Origin: Bacteroidota bacterium
GTDB lineage: Bacteria > Bacteroidota > Rhodothermia > Balneolales > Balneolaceae
Assembly: GCA_009909035.1 (NCBI GenBank)
Contig: JAAAOB010000133.1
Location: 1 to 64,000 of the forward strand
DNA length: 64,000 nucleotides
Direction of reading: 5' to 3'
Part shown: one piece after another, positions 17,957 through 27,306 of the stretch
How positions within the stretch are numbered: the first letter of the stretch is position 1
Layout of the letters: every line of letters begins with the position of its first letter
Program-made: the position numbers and the translations under genes
The notes under the pieces: generated by a model
Databases searched by the model: none
Told to the model about the DNA's origin: nothing
Seen by the model: the letters and a program-made list of their open reading frames with translations, nothing else

Positions 17957-18904
17957 TTACATTTTGACTTCCTTTATACTCTCCCTGTGTTCCAAAAACC
18001 AGCGGTAAGTGTTCCGGATCCCTTCTTCCAGGTCTGTTGAGTAGGACCACCCTTCGTTTTTCATCCTGGATACGTCCATTAATTTTCGGGGTGTACCGTC
18101 GGGCTTGCTGCTGTCCCAGGTGATCTCTCCTTCGTGCCCGGTAATTTTCTGTACCGTTTCGGCAAGCTCTTTGATGGTAATATCTTTGCCTGTTCCGATA
18201 TTGTAGAGAGACTGCTCTAAATTGTTCTCCATTGCAAAGAGCACCGCATCGGCCAGATCTTCCACATAGAGAAACTCCCGCATCGGTTTTCCGGATCCCC
18301 AAAGCGGCACCGGTGTATGTCCATTTTCACGGGCATCGTCAAATTTTCGAATCATCGCAGGTAATACGTGGGATGTTTCCAGGTCAAAATTATCTCTCGG
18401 GCCGTATAGGTTGGTCGGCATGAGTGACACGTAGTTTCTGTTGTGTTGGCGCCGGAGGGCTTCAATCAATTTGATTCCGGCAATTTTAGCAACGGCATAC
18501 CACTGATTCGTAGGTTCAAGCGGCCCGGTAAGCAGGTACTCTTCTTTCAGCGGCTGGTCCGCCAGCTTTGGATAAATACAAGAACTGCCAAGAAAAATCA
18601 CCTTTTCTGCGTTCTGCTTATGAGAGGCGTTGATCAGATTGTTTTGAATCTGCAGGTTGTCGTATAGAAAAGGGTACGGATATTTATCATTGGCCAGTAT
18701 ACCGCCAACCCGTGCGGCGGCGATAATGACAATATCCGGGGTTTCCGATGCAAAGAACTCGTCTGTGGATTGCTGATTTGTCAGGTTCAGTTCAGCACTG
18801 GTTCTGAAAACGAGGTTCTTGTACCCCTCTTGTTCAAGCTTATGTTTAATTGCGGATCCCACCATACCGCGATGGCCGGCGATGTAGATTTTTTTGTTCT
18901 TCAT
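17957..18904 (-). CDS. fcl: GDP-L-fucose synthase
   Basis: A 315-residue epimerase/reductase completing GDP-L-fucose from the Gmd product. Motifs: GHRGMVGSAI near the N-terminus, SSCIYP, the YxxxK pair in YAVAKIAG, and GPRDNFD. It is first in transcription order in the fcl-gmd-manC set, with 123 bases before gmd. Fcl plus Gmd plus ManC make a full GDP-mannose to GDP-fucose route, so the surface glycan probably contains fucose. None of the nearby transferases can be assigned as a fucosyltransferase from sequence. Confidence 0.95.
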   Translation of the reverse strand: MKNKKIYIAGHRGMVGSAIKHKLEQEGYKNLVFRTSAELNLTNQQSTDEFFASETPDIVIIAAARVGGILANDKYPYPFLYDNLQIQNNLINASHKQNAEKVIFLGSSCIYPKLADQPLKEEYLLTGPLEPTNQWYAVAKIAGIKLIEALRRQHNRNYVSLMPTNLYGPRDNFDLETSHVLPAMIRKFDDARENGHTPVPLWGSGKPMREFLYVEDLADAVLFAMENNLEQSLYNIGTGKDITIKELAETVQKITGHEGEITWDSSKPDGTPRKLMDVSRMKNEGWSYSTDLEEGIRNTYRWFLEHRESIKEVKM

Positions 18905-19016
18905 GTTTGAATTAGCTAAAAGTTTACCCGGTGACGTATACAGCGTTTATCAGTTTCGAAAACAAAATAAGGAAGAATTTCTCTCTTCTTAAATTTAAAT
19001 GAGGTGAACGGTTTCT

Positions 19017-19056
19017 AAAAAAATCCCGCTGCCGGAATACCGGTGCGGGATTTTTT
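19017..19056 (-). terminator. Rho-independent terminator
   Basis: A stem with arms TCCCGC (19024-19029) and GCGGGA (19045-19050) is extended by A/T runs on both sides, so it ends in a T-run when read from either strand. It lies 31 bases past the stop of the 19087-21489 gene and should end that transcript. It would also work for any plus-strand transcription. Confidence 0.88.
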
Positions 19057-19086
19057 ATTTGACTCACCAACTATGTACGCCGATGG

Positions 19087-21489
19087 CTATTTAATAAGCG
19101 TCATTCGCCGGGTTTGAACGCTGCCGTTGACGCGCAGACTGTAGAAGTAGATGCCGCTTGAGAGGGATGAGGCATCAAATGTTACGGCATGTCTGCCCGC
19201 CTGCTGTCCCTCTTCGGTAACGAGGTAGACCCGGCGGCCGATGGAATCAAAAACCTGGATTTCTACGTCACCTCTTTCGGCAAGAGTGTACGGAATGGTT
19301 GTGGTTGGGTTGAACGGGTTCGGATAGTTTTGAAGCAGAGTGGTTTGCCGCGGCCGCTCGTCCACCGGCGGCTCAACCGAAACGGCCAACTCCGTGGCCA
19401 GTTGAAGGTCGTTTAACGCATGAATATCTCGATCAGCGGACACTGATGCTTTCAAAACCCTCGCCGTTACGGGCCGGTTCCAGTCGCGCTCCGCTTTGAG
19501 GACGACTTTTACAAGGTTCCGGGCCGTTGCCGGCGGCACGTACCCTTTGTGAACCATCGCGGCTGCCACGTAATTATCGCGCGTGGTCTGAAATTCGATC
19601 AGGCGGTTGTCAGCGGCCCACTCCAGGCCCCACTCCATCGGTTCGATTTCCTCGGCCGACCAATCATCCGTCGTCAGTTCCGCGATCTCCATTCTGAAAG
19701 AGATCCCCGAAAGATCCGTATCATCTTTTGACATAATAAACAGCTCGGCTGTTTCGCCGGTGTACAGAGCCTCAAGACGAAGCTCAGCCAATGCAGCCGG
19801 CGGATCAATTTGCATGTTTTGGGTTCCGCCGCCGCCGGTTGTTTCATCAAAGTTGAGGCCCACGACCTGCAGATCGTTTTGGTCAACGCGGCCGCTGCCG
19901 TCCGCATCTGCGTGGGTTGCCGACTCGGGAATCCATGTCTCTACTTCGCGAGGGGCCCAGTCAAAGCTGTTGAATATCGGCTGCGGTCCCTCCGAGAGCC
20001 AATAGCTACCCAGCGGCAAAACATCGTCTTCATTTACTGTTTCATCTGCATCGGTATCTCCCGGCCATACGTCCACCCGCGCTGCGTTTGGATTGACGCC
20101 TGTAATCAAAATATCGTCAATCTTGTTGGTACCACCAGGTTTTATAACATCTGATTCATCCTCATCTACACGCATATCGGAGGTTTGAACCCATCGAATG
20201 TAGGCTGATTGCAGGTTCTCCAGGTCAGCGGGCAGATCCACCTGGTTGAGCTCATCCATGGTGCTGTCCCCTACTTTTATCTCACCGCCAGCCACATCTG
20301 TCCAAGTAGTACCGTCCGTGCTCCACTGCAGCTGAAAATCGCGCGGACCGGTACTTGATCCATCGTGAACGGATGAGAGCTTCAGGGACTCCATGTTCTC
20401 CGTATTCACAACCACCTGCCAGTAGTTTTGCCCTTCGGCGAACGAATCCCAACTGTCAGAGCTGGCTTCACCGCCACTACTTATCTCTTTAAATGATGCG
20501 CCATAAATTTCCAGCTCTGAGTCGGCATTTTCCGGTGTTGAGAGTGACGGGATTGTCGTATCATTTTCAAAATCCCAGAGCGCAATGGTGTACCGGAAGG
20601 GCGGCTTTTTCAGGATGTTCATTTCGGCAGACGGACTTGCCGTTTCATCCCAGGTGCCGTTGATACCGCCAAATGCGTAGTTCCCATCTCCGTCCAGCTC
20701 TGCACGAAGCGCCACGCTGTAGGTGCCGACCTCCCGCTGGAACGCGATCTCGCCGGTGTAGGTGAAGAAATCATCGGAATCCTGCTCTACAAATTCCATC
20801 AGCTGCCACACATCTTCTTCCCATCCCGAGGGATCCGTGTTCTCACTATTTACGCCAACCCAAAGCTTGACTCGGCTGCTGTTGGCTTCATCAACGGTCA
20901 CGCCGTTGGCAAAAACCTGCCCGGTAGCGTTGAACTCGTCCCCCTCCGTCAGTTCAAAACTGGCGTGTGTGGTTAGCTGGGTAATCGATATCGACTCTCC
21001 GACAGTAAAAGGGGCGTCTGCTGGACCATCAAAGTCGATGGCATCGCCATTTGAATCCGATAGTTCTGCATTCGAAAAACTGAAGTCAGCGTCGCCGGCA
21101 GGCGCCTTCTCTTTCACCCTGAAGGTTAAGATCATCACGTCCCCTTCTGCCTCTGAGGGAAGCGGCTCTATTCTCGAAACCGATGCCCCGATGACGCCAG
21201 ACGATAATATTTTCCCAACATTCAGGCCGCCATCGGAAAGCCCGGTAGTGGATACTCCCACATATTCAAAAATATCCGGGTCGTACTCCGTTTCCACAGA
21301 GAAAAAGTAGAAGTCGGAAGTGCCCTCGGTTTTAAAAACCACATCTACTGTGTCACCTGCCAACAGCTCACCGGACGGCAGATTGGCTGAAACGGTGACG
21401 GACTGCGACATGAGCGGCGAACTGAATGCTGTGATTAAAAACGCCAGGAATGAAAATAGGATTGGTATGTATTGCTCTTTTGATTTCAT
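19087..21489 (-). CDS. Secreted cohesin/dockerin-like protein with type IX-style sorting domain
   Basis: An 800-residue secreted protein. After a signal peptide of about 28 residues comes a cohesin-like beta-sandwich (about 31-165; FSVETEYDPDIFEYVG, VMILTFRVKEKAPAG). Then follow beta-rich modules with an SWDSFAEGQNYWQVVV carbohydrate-binding or discoidin-like appearance. Two calcium-loop EF motifs (GDTDADETVNEDDV and ADADGSGRVDQNDL, about 485-550) form a dockerin-like unit. The end is a sorting domain starting LLQNYPNPFNPTTTIPY, with GIYFYSL near the end. It stands alone, followed by a terminator. Cohesin- and dockerin-type parts usually mediate protein-protein assembly; whether they pair here is unknown. 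Confidence 0.82.
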   Translation of the reverse strand: MKSKEQYIPILFSFLAFLITAFSSPLMSQSVTVSANLPSGELLAGDTVDVVFKTEGTSDFYFFSVETEYDPDIFEYVGVSTTGLSDGGLNVGKILSSGVIGASVSRIEPLPSEAEGDVMILTFRVKEKAPAGDADFSFSNAELSDSNGDAIDFDGPADAPFTVGESISITQLTTHASFELTEGDEFNATGQVFANGVTVDEANSSRVKLWVGVNSENTDPSGWEEDVWQLMEFVEQDSDDFFTYTGEIAFQREVGTYSVALRAELDGDGNYAFGGINGTWDETASPSAEMNILKKPPFRYTIALWDFENDTTIPSLSTPENADSELEIYGASFKEISSGGEASSDSWDSFAEGQNYWQVVVNTENMESLKLSSVHDGSSTGPRDFQLQWSTDGTTWTDVAGGEIKVGDSTMDELNQVDLPADLENLQSAYIRWVQTSDMRVDEDESDVIKPGGTNKIDDILITGVNPNAARVDVWPGDTDADETVNEDDVLPLGSYWLSEGPQPIFNSFDWAPREVETWIPESATHADADGSGRVDQNDLQVVGLNFDETTGGGGTQNMQIDPPAALAELRLEALYTGETAELFIMSKDDTDLSGISFRMEIAELTTDDWSAEEIEPMEWGLEWAADNRLIEFQTTRDNYVAAAMVHKGYVPPATARNLVKVVLKAERDWNRPVTARVLKASVSADRDIHALNDLQLATELAVSVEPPVDERPRQTTLLQNYPNPFNPTTTIPYTLAERGDVEIQVFDSIGRRVYLVTEEGQQAGRHAVTFDASSLSSGIYFYSLRVNGSVQTRRMTLIK

Positions 21490-21684
21490 AAGTCTCTCGG
21501 TTTTGTTCTTGATTTAGCGTTTCTCCTGTATTACCCCGTATGCTATTTCTCAGGAGATCTTACTTTTATGAGCAAAAAATGCCGGTTCCCTTACAGATTT
21601 TTTTAATTTTTTTTGAAAGAGCTGTCAACCTCTGGTTGATTCTTACATCTGTCAAGTACCACCAAAAGCAGTCCAAAAAGGGCG

Positions 21685-22827
21685 TCAACATTTCCAGAGA
21701 TAGGTTCTGTGGGTTTTGTGATGGCGACACCCCAGGGCTTCCAGGCTGCGCTGCATCAGCCAGTTTTTTTCGCTCACCCAGGCGCCCTCAAGGTGATCCA
21801 GCGATGGTGCGGCCCGGTGGGTCATCTCTATTCCGCGTACAAACACCAGGGCCTCAATCCCCTTTTTGCGATATTCCGGCAGTGTTCCGAAAACGACCGT
21901 CCGCAATCGTTTGACGTGACGTTTTAAAAGGAACAGGCGCGGTATGTGCCACCAGCGTAATTTCCCGCCGGTTTTAGCCGATACCTCATTCAGGTCGGGA
22001 ATCGACACGATAAAAGAGACCGGTGTTCCGTCCACGAGGGCAAGAAGAACACTATCCCTGATCACCACGTGCTTCAGCTGATTCACCATCTCATTAACCG
22101 TTTCGCGGGTGAGTTCCGTGAAATCCTGTTCCCGTTCCGCGATATCCTGGTTTGCCCACGCACGGTTGTAAATCTGCCGGATAGCTTCAGCATCTTCATC
22201 GGGATTCTTGAAATTCACCGGCCGTATCTCTACATCTAATCTCTGTTCAATTCGGTTGGTGATGTTGATCAGGCGTTCCGGCAGCGATTGATCAAAATCC
22301 CGGCGGTAGCTCCAGTGATCGTCCAATTTTTCCGCTCCGCTCTTTTCAATCAGCTCCTTGTAGTACGGCGGATGATAGTGCATCCCGTAGACCGGGGTTT
22401 CATCGTAGTTTTCGACCAGGAGTCCCCAAAAGGTATCATTTTCACCAAAATTGATCGGCCCGCGAAACGCATGATATCCTCTTTTTTGATGCCAGTTCCG
22501 TGCAAACTCCAGGATGGCATCCAGAACATCGGGATCATGAATAAATTCAAGAAACCCCAGCCCGCCCATCACAGGGTCCAGCGCTTGATCTCTTTCCGGG
22601 TGATTCATCACCGCGAAGCGGCCCACCATCTTTTTTCCATCAAACACAAGGTATCGCTCACATTCCCCGTGGGTAAAGAATGAATTTTTTTCAGGATCGA
22701 ATATATTTTCAATCTCATATCGAAATGGGGGAATCCAACAAGGATACTCTTGGTAAATCTGCCGTTGAAAATCGTGGAACCGGTCAACCCCGGCTCTGTT
22801 TTTAACTCGTTCAAATTGATATCTCAT
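21685..22827 (-). CDS. GNAT-like acetyltransferase family protein
   Basis: About 380 residues. The frame is open to 22950, but the extra 41 residues look non-coding, and the ATG at 22827 gives MRYQFERVKN, a natural start. The protein reads like the large GNAT-fold family of Bacteroidota hypothetical proteins: residues 10-40 include QRQIYQEYPCWIPPF; GRFAVMNHPE and FRGPINFGENDTFWGLL follow, then a second acetyltransferase-like half. FGTLPEYRKKGIEALV replaces the usual R-x-x-G-x-G/A acetyl-CoA loop. Substrate unknown. It is transcribed divergently from the 22968 gene. Confidence 0.65.
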   Translation of the reverse strand: MRYQFERVKNRAGVDRFHDFQRQIYQEYPCWIPPFRYEIENIFDPEKNSFFTHGECERYLVFDGKKMVGRFAVMNHPERDQALDPVMGGLGFLEFIHDPDVLDAILEFARNWHQKRGYHAFRGPINFGENDTFWGLLVENYDETPVYGMHYHPPYYKELIEKSGAEKLDDHWSYRRDFDQSLPERLINITNRIEQRLDVEIRPVNFKNPDEDAEAIRQIYNRAWANQDIAEREQDFTELTRETVNEMVNQLKHVVIRDSVLLALVDGTPVSFIVSIPDLNEVSAKTGGKLRWWHIPRLFLLKRHVKRLRTVVFGTLPEYRKKGIEALVFVRGIEMTHRAAPSLDHLEGAWVSEKNWLMQRSLEALGCRHHKTHRTYLWKC

Positions 22828-22967
22828 TGAAGCGCAGCTTTTCTTACTTTTCAGTATATGTGGGTTTAATCTACTAAATCGTCCGACTGTGCAAGTATAA
22901 TGAATCTCCGCTTCATTCCCGGAGTTTTTACCCGCTAACTCATCACTCAAACAGGCAAAACAAGTTT

Positions 22968-23411
22968 ATGAATAAAAAGGGATGGCTAACGCTGCTGCTT
23001 GGATTGTGCTGTCTGCTTGCAGGGGCTCTTCATGTTCAGCTTGAGCCGATTCAGCGCCAGGACCTGCGGTCAGCTGCACAGCTCGATTCACTCATCACGC
23101 AAACCACATACGATTTCAGGATCCCCGGCAAACATATTGATGTGCGCGAAACTGTCATCGATTCGGTCTTCAGCCGTAAAATTTACACAATTACGGTTCC
23201 CCCCGGGTTTTCAAAAACTACCTTCCATCATCACCTGAACAAAAGAATCCATCCTCTTGGAGTTACATCCTACGGAACGGTTGGATTCCCCGGGCATGAT
23301 CTTGAACTCAGGATTATATATAATAATACTGTGCATCGATCTATTTATATTTACAGTGATGAGAGCCTGGCGTATGAGAACCCGGTAATACCAAAGTTGC
23401 CTGCCAATTGA
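22968..23411 (+). CDS. Small secreted or membrane-anchored protein, unknown
   Basis: A 147-residue protein with an N-terminal hydrophobic segment (residues 6-20, after KK) that may be a signal peptide or an anchor. The remainder is a single small domain with no family I can name. It includes SRKIYTITVPPGFSKTTF and HHHLNKRIHPLG and a strand-rich end. It is 16 bases ahead of the lipase gene and probably in the same transcript, which suggests a periplasmic helper or unrelated envelope role. Function not assigned. Confidence 0.65.
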   Translation: MNKKGWLTLLLGLCCLLAGALHVQLEPIQRQDLRSAAQLDSLITQTTYDFRIPGKHIDVRETVIDSVFSRKIYTITVPPGFSKTTFHHHLNKRIHPLGVTSYGTVGFPGHDLELRIIYNNTVHRSIYIYSDESLAYENPVIPKLPAN

Positions 23412-23427
23412 TACAGAGCCTGATATT

Positions 23428-24285
23428 ATGAAACTCATTGAAACCCATAAATTTTTTAAGCGGTTTGAACTGCTGGATTTCCCGCAGCCTGAAATACTCC
23501 CGCTGCGGTATCCTCTGTTTATGTGTCACGGGTATGGCGGAATAGCGGGCATTGTCCGGCCGGCACCTATTCACGAGCCCTGTATGACGCTTCGAAGCCA
23601 CGGAATCCACGCATTTGCTCCCAATATTGTACCGTATGCAACAATATCAACGCGTGCCGAGCAGTGGGTGGAAAAAATAGAACAGCTGAAGGAGCAGTAT
23701 GGGTATGAAAGATTTAATGTGGTTGGGCACAGCATGGGGGGACTGGATATGCGCTACGCCATTTCAAAGCTAAACATCGCCGATTCAGTTGCTTCCCTGA
23801 CAACGATCGCAACCCCGCACAGGGGTACCAGCCTCGCGGAGCTTGTTCTTACCACACCCGGGCTGCTGAAAGATAAGCTGGGTGAAGTATTTGACTGGTT
23901 CGGTGAAAGCATCTTTCCCAATGCGAAAAGTAACGCCGTAGCCGCTGTTGAGCAGCTTACCAGGGAGTATGTTACCCGTGAGTTTAATCCCGCTGTGCCC
24001 AACAACGACTCGATCCCCTATTTCTCCTTCAGCGCGGCAGTTGGACGAGGCACCAATCATCCGTTAAACCCCATCTACCGCTATCAAAACATGCACATTT
24101 ACAACCACGAGGGGCTGAACGATTCCTTTGTTTCCGTGGAGAGTTCCACCTGGGGGAAAAAGGTTCAAACCGTTCCGTTAAGCCATATGGAACAGCTGGA
24201 TTTACAGGTCAGCAAGGAGAGAAAAAAATACGTTGAGAACTTTTGGCTCGACCTGGTGCATAACCTCATCGAACACGAGCTGTGA
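23428..24285 (+). CDS. Alpha/beta-hydrolase, triacylglycerol lipase-like
   Basis: A 285-residue esterase/lipase. The oxyanion-hole region MCHGYGG is near residue 33, and the nucleophile elbow VVGHSMGG places the serine at 102. IATPHRGT, the mark of family I true lipases and lecithin-acyltransferase relatives, follows. The remaining triad is probably D232 (LNDSFVS) and H253 (LSHMEQL). No signal peptide is seen at the N-terminus, so it may be cytoplasmic or exported by an unusual route. It follows the small secreted protein and converges on surE with only 17 bases between stops. Confidence 0.88.
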   Translation: MKLIETHKFFKRFELLDFPQPEILPLRYPLFMCHGYGGIAGIVRPAPIHEPCMTLRSHGIHAFAPNIVPYATISTRAEQWVEKIEQLKEQYGYERFNVVGHSMGGLDMRYAISKLNIADSVASLTTIATPHRGTSLAELVLTTPGLLKDKLGEVFDWFGESIFPNAKSNAVAAVEQLTREYVTREFNPAVPNNDSIPYFSFSAAVGRGTNHPLNPIYRYQNMHIYNHEGLNDSFVSVESSTWGKKVQTVPLSHMEQLDLQVSKERKKYVENFWLDLVHNLIEHEL

Positions 24286-24302
24286 ACAGATAAGAACGAT
24301 CC

Positions 24303-25070
24303 TTAAAGCTCTGTGTTTTCAAGAGAACGAAGAACATCTTTTGCCGTCAAATCGTACTGAATCGGGGTGATGGAGGCAAATCCCTTCTCAAGGATATCGA
24401 TGTCGCTGCCACCATTTTGCTCCAGCAGTTCAAACTTACCCGTCATCCAGTAGTAATCCCTGTTGTGCGGGTCCACCCGGCCTTCAAATTCCTCCACATA
24501 GCGGCTTTCCGCCTGCCGTGCCCAACGCAGTCCTTTCAGAGGTCCCGAGGGTGCATTTACGTTGAGTGTAACCCCTCGTTTTAGCCCGTTATCCAGCACG
24601 TAGCGAATCACCCGCCGCGCGGCCTCCCTGCAGCCGGTCATGTCTGCATCTTCATCATAATCCGTGCACGAAAATGCAATGGAAGGATATCCAAGGACCG
24701 TTCCTTCCGTGGCTGCACTCACGGTTCCCGAATAGATGATATTGATACCGGCGTTACTGCCGTGATTAATCCCGCTGACCACAAGATCTGGTTTACGGTC
24801 GAGCAATTTATCGTGCGCCAGCTTAATACAGTCGGCGGGAGTACCGTTTACCGCCCGTCCGCTAAACCGGTTGTCGAGCTGAAACGGGCGTGCCCTCAGT
24901 GGAGTTGTGACCGTGATGGCGTGCCCCACGGCACTTTGCTGCCGGTCCGGGGCCACAACCTCAATATCGCCAAATTCTGCAGCCGTCTCAGCCAGGGCTT
25001 TAATGCCGTTAGAAAAAATACCGTCATCGTTCGATACAAGAATTAAAGGGCGTGATTTTTTTGCCGTCAT
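24303..25070 (-). CDS. surE: 5'/3'-nucleotidase SurE
   Basis: A 255-residue cytoplasmic nucleotidase. The metal-binding start LVSNDDGIFSNGIKAL and the VSGINHGSNAG / YSGTVSAATEG loops are intact. It dephosphorylates nucleoside monophosphates. It is last in a fabZ-panB-surE run, 12 bases after panB. Length is normal. Confidence 0.96.
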   Translation of the reverse strand: MTAKKSRPLILVSNDDGIFSNGIKALAETAAEFGDIEVVAPDRQQSAVGHAITVTTPLRARPFQLDNRFSGRAVNGTPADCIKLAHDKLLDRKPDLVVSGINHGSNAGINIIYSGTVSAATEGTVLGYPSIAFSCTDYDEDADMTGCREAARRVIRYVLDNGLKRGVTLNVNAPSGPLKGLRWARQAESRYVEEFEGRVDPHNRDYYWMTGKFELLEQNGGSDIDILEKGFASITPIQYDLTAKDVLRSLENTEL

Positions 25071-25082
25071 TCTGAAAATGTA

Positions 25083-25910
25083 TTAGTTGTACTGTTCCTG
25101 TTCATTGGGGAAGTCTCCCTTTTTTACATCGCCAATGTACTGGTGAACGGCATCGCTCATTTCGGTGTGCAGGTCCGCGTATCGCCGCAGGAATCGCGGG
25201 CTGAAATCTTTGTTCAATCCAAGCATATCATGCGTCACCAAAACCTGTCCGTCGCAATGGGCCCCGGCCCCGATGCCGATGGTTGGAATCGATAATTCAG
25301 CCGTGACTCTTTTGGCGAGCGGGGATGGAATTTTTTCCAACACGATAGAGAAAACACCGGCTTTTTCGAGTTTTTTTGCATCTAAAAGCAGCTGTTCAGC
25401 CTCCTCTTCCTCCTTTGCACGAACCTTGTACGTTCCAAACTTATAGATACTTTGAGGCGTTAATCCCAAGTGTCCCATTACCGGTATTCCGGCATCTACA
25501 ATTTTTTTAACTGTTTTTGATATCACTTTGCCGCCTTCAAGTTTAACGGCATGCGCACCGGCTTCTTTCATCATTCTCCCCGCGCTGATCAATGCCTCTT
25601 TTGCCGTAACCTGGTAGCTCATAAACGGCAAATCGGCGATAACCAGTGCCCGGCTGACGCCCCGCACAACACAGGACGTGTGGTAAATCATGTGTTCGAG
25701 CGTCATCGGTACGGTTGTATCAAAACCGGCCATCACGTTACTTGCGGAATCTCCAACAAGAATGACGTCAATGCCGGCTTCGTCCAGGATGCCGGCCATC
25801 GTGTAATCATAGGCGGTTAACATGCTGATGTTCTCGCCCTTTTGCTTCATCTCCACGACAGTTTGAGTCGTCACTTTATCTGTGCGATCGCTTCGCTTTT
25901 TTGTACTCAT
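25083..25910 (-). CDS. panB: 3-methyl-2-oxobutanoate hydroxymethyltransferase
   Basis: A 275-residue ketopantoate-forming enzyme of the pantothenate/CoA pathway. Motifs: [30 protein letters not shown], the KLEGG loop, and [10 protein letters not shown]. The ATGA start overlaps the fabZ stop by four bases. No panC or panD is present in the window. Confidence 0.96.
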   Translation of the reverse strand: MSTKKRSDRTDKVTTQTVVEMKQKGENISMLTAYDYTMAGILDEAGIDVILVGDSASNVMAGFDTTVPMTLEHMIYHTSCVVRGVSRALVIADLPFMSYQVTAKEALISAGRMMKEAGAHAVKLEGGKVISKTVKKIVDAGIPVMGHLGLTPQSIYKFGTYKVRAKEEEEAEQLLLDAKKLEKAGVFSIVLEKIPSPLAKRVTAELSIPTIGIGAGAHCDGQVLVTHDMLGLNKDFSPRFLRRYADLHTEMSDAVHQYIGDVKKGDFPNEQEQYN

Positions 25911-26347
25911 GCCTGCTCCCGCGGTACGATAGCTGATGAAGCTTCAAGCTCGCACACGACCTGATCTTCAACCATCGCTTTTCCTTTCATCGTGATGAAG
26001 TTTCGCCGCTGGTTTGCGAGGTGTACTTCCATTTTTAGTTGATCACCGGGGACGACCGATTTTCTGAATTTCGCGTTGTTGATACCGGTAAAAACAATGA
26101 GGACGTCATCGGGATTATCAACCAGTGAGCTGTTCAGGAGCATGAGGCACCCGCTCTGTGCCATCGCTTCAACCTGCAAAACGCCGGGCATAATCGGCTG
26201 ATCCGGGAAATGCCCATTAAAAAACTCCTCATTTGAGGTGACATTTTTCAGCGTAACAATTCGTTTTTCTTCAATTTCCAATACCCTGTCGACAAGCAGG
26301 AACGGGTATCTGTGCGGTAGCAGTTTTTTTATCTCAGCTATTTTCAT
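25907..26347 (-). CDS. fabZ: 3-hydroxyacyl-ACP dehydratase FabZ
   Basis: A 146-residue hot-dog-fold dehydratase of fatty acid synthesis. The start [14 protein letters not shown] and the active-site [25 protein letters not shown] region (H46, E60) are intact. It is first in an operon with panB and surE. Pairing of fabZ with panB is not a pathway grouping; both serve acyl-carrier and CoA metabolism only in a broad sense. In several Bacteroidota fabZ is instead fused or linked to lpxC, which is not seen here. Confidence 0.95.
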   Translation of the reverse strand: MKIAEIKKLLPHRYPFLLVDRVLEIEEKRIVTLKNVTSNEEFFNGHFPDQPIMPGVLQVEAMAQSGCLMLLNSSLVDNPDDVLIVFTGINNAKFRKSVVPGDQLKMEVHLANQRRNFITMKGKAMVEDQVVCELEASSAIVPREQA

Positions 26348-26522
26348 CGAAATCTCCTTATAACTTTATTCAATCGTTAATTGACCAGCGGCCATCTCGT
26401 ACGATGTAAACCATAACTATCGTTACCGTAAAAAAGGTCGCCTAACCAGAGGTCTGTGAAACCGGCTGCAGTGCACACAACGGTCACCGAAGCTCATGTG
26501 TAATGAATTGAAAGCCAATATA

Positions 26523-27218
26523 CTAATTATCTTGTACGGTACCCACATATACATAGGCAATTCCACCTGTCAGGCTTTCCGATTTTTTTTCAGCAAAAAC
26601 ACCTGCTTGCTCCATCAGGTCAAGAAATTCGGTACCCGCCGGAAAGGCTGCACTGGTTTCCGGCAGATATGTATATGCCTCGCGGTTGCCGCTAATCCAC
26701 CCGCCGACTGCAGGCATTACGTACCGGCTATAGAATTCGTAGGGAACTTTCATCACACCCCCCGGCTGTCCAAACTCCAGGATAACAACTCGCCCCCCGG
26801 CCCTGACGACGCGGGCCATCTCTCGGAGGCATCGAATCGGGTCATCTACATTCCGGATACCAAAAGCGATACTCGCTACATCAAAGGAGTTATCATCATA
26901 CGGCAGGTCCATGGCATCCGCCACTTCAAACGTCACGACAAGCTGTTTTTTCTCAGCTTTTGCTGGTGCAAGCTCAATCATCTCTTTGCAAAAATCAGTA
27001 CCAACAACAGCTCCCTTGTGGCCTACGGTCTCCTTGAATTCAAATGCAAGATCGCCTGTACCTGTGGCACAATCCAGAACCTTATCCCCCGGTTTTGCGC
27101 CACTCATATGCACCGTTTTTTTTCGCCACGCATTATGGATACCCAACGATAAAATACTGTTTATTTTGTCGTAGTCGCCGGCTATATCAGCAAACATCGA
27201 ACGTACTTTTTCACTCAT
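26523..27218 (-). CDS. ubiE: Demethylmenaquinone methyltransferase
   Basis: A 231-residue class I SAM-dependent methyltransferase of the UbiE/MenG type, converting demethylmenaquinol to menaquinol. The SAM site VLDCATGTGDLAF and the family hallmark AFGIRNVDDP are present. It is monocistronic or nearly so, with 88 bases to the phosphatase gene. In this lineage the quinone is expected to be menaquinone. Confidence 0.94.
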   Translation of the reverse strand: MSEKVRSMFADIAGDYDKINSILSLGIHNAWRKKTVHMSGAKPGDKVLDCATGTGDLAFEFKETVGHKGAVVGTDFCKEMIELAPAKAEKKQLVVTFEVADAMDLPYDDNSFDVASIAFGIRNVDDPIRCLREMARVVRAGGRVVILEFGQPGGVMKVPYEFYSRYVMPAVGGWISGNREAYTYLPETSAAFPAGTEFLDLMEQAGVFAEKKSESLTGGIAYVYVGTVQDN

Positions 27219-27306
27219 AGCTTCTGCATTTGTTTATGTAATATTCTCTTTTCGAAACCAAGTAACAGATCAGAACATTCACCGGGACAAGAGTTACGGG
27301 GATTGA

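Noticed and set aside
20762-21310. 182-codon plus-strand ORF, serine-rich
   Set aside because: Antisense of the cohesin/dockerin protein; composition reflects the opposite frame.
26496-27152. 218-codon plus-strand ORF
   Set aside because: It is antisense to ubiE, which has intact SAM motifs. The ORF is a frame shadow.
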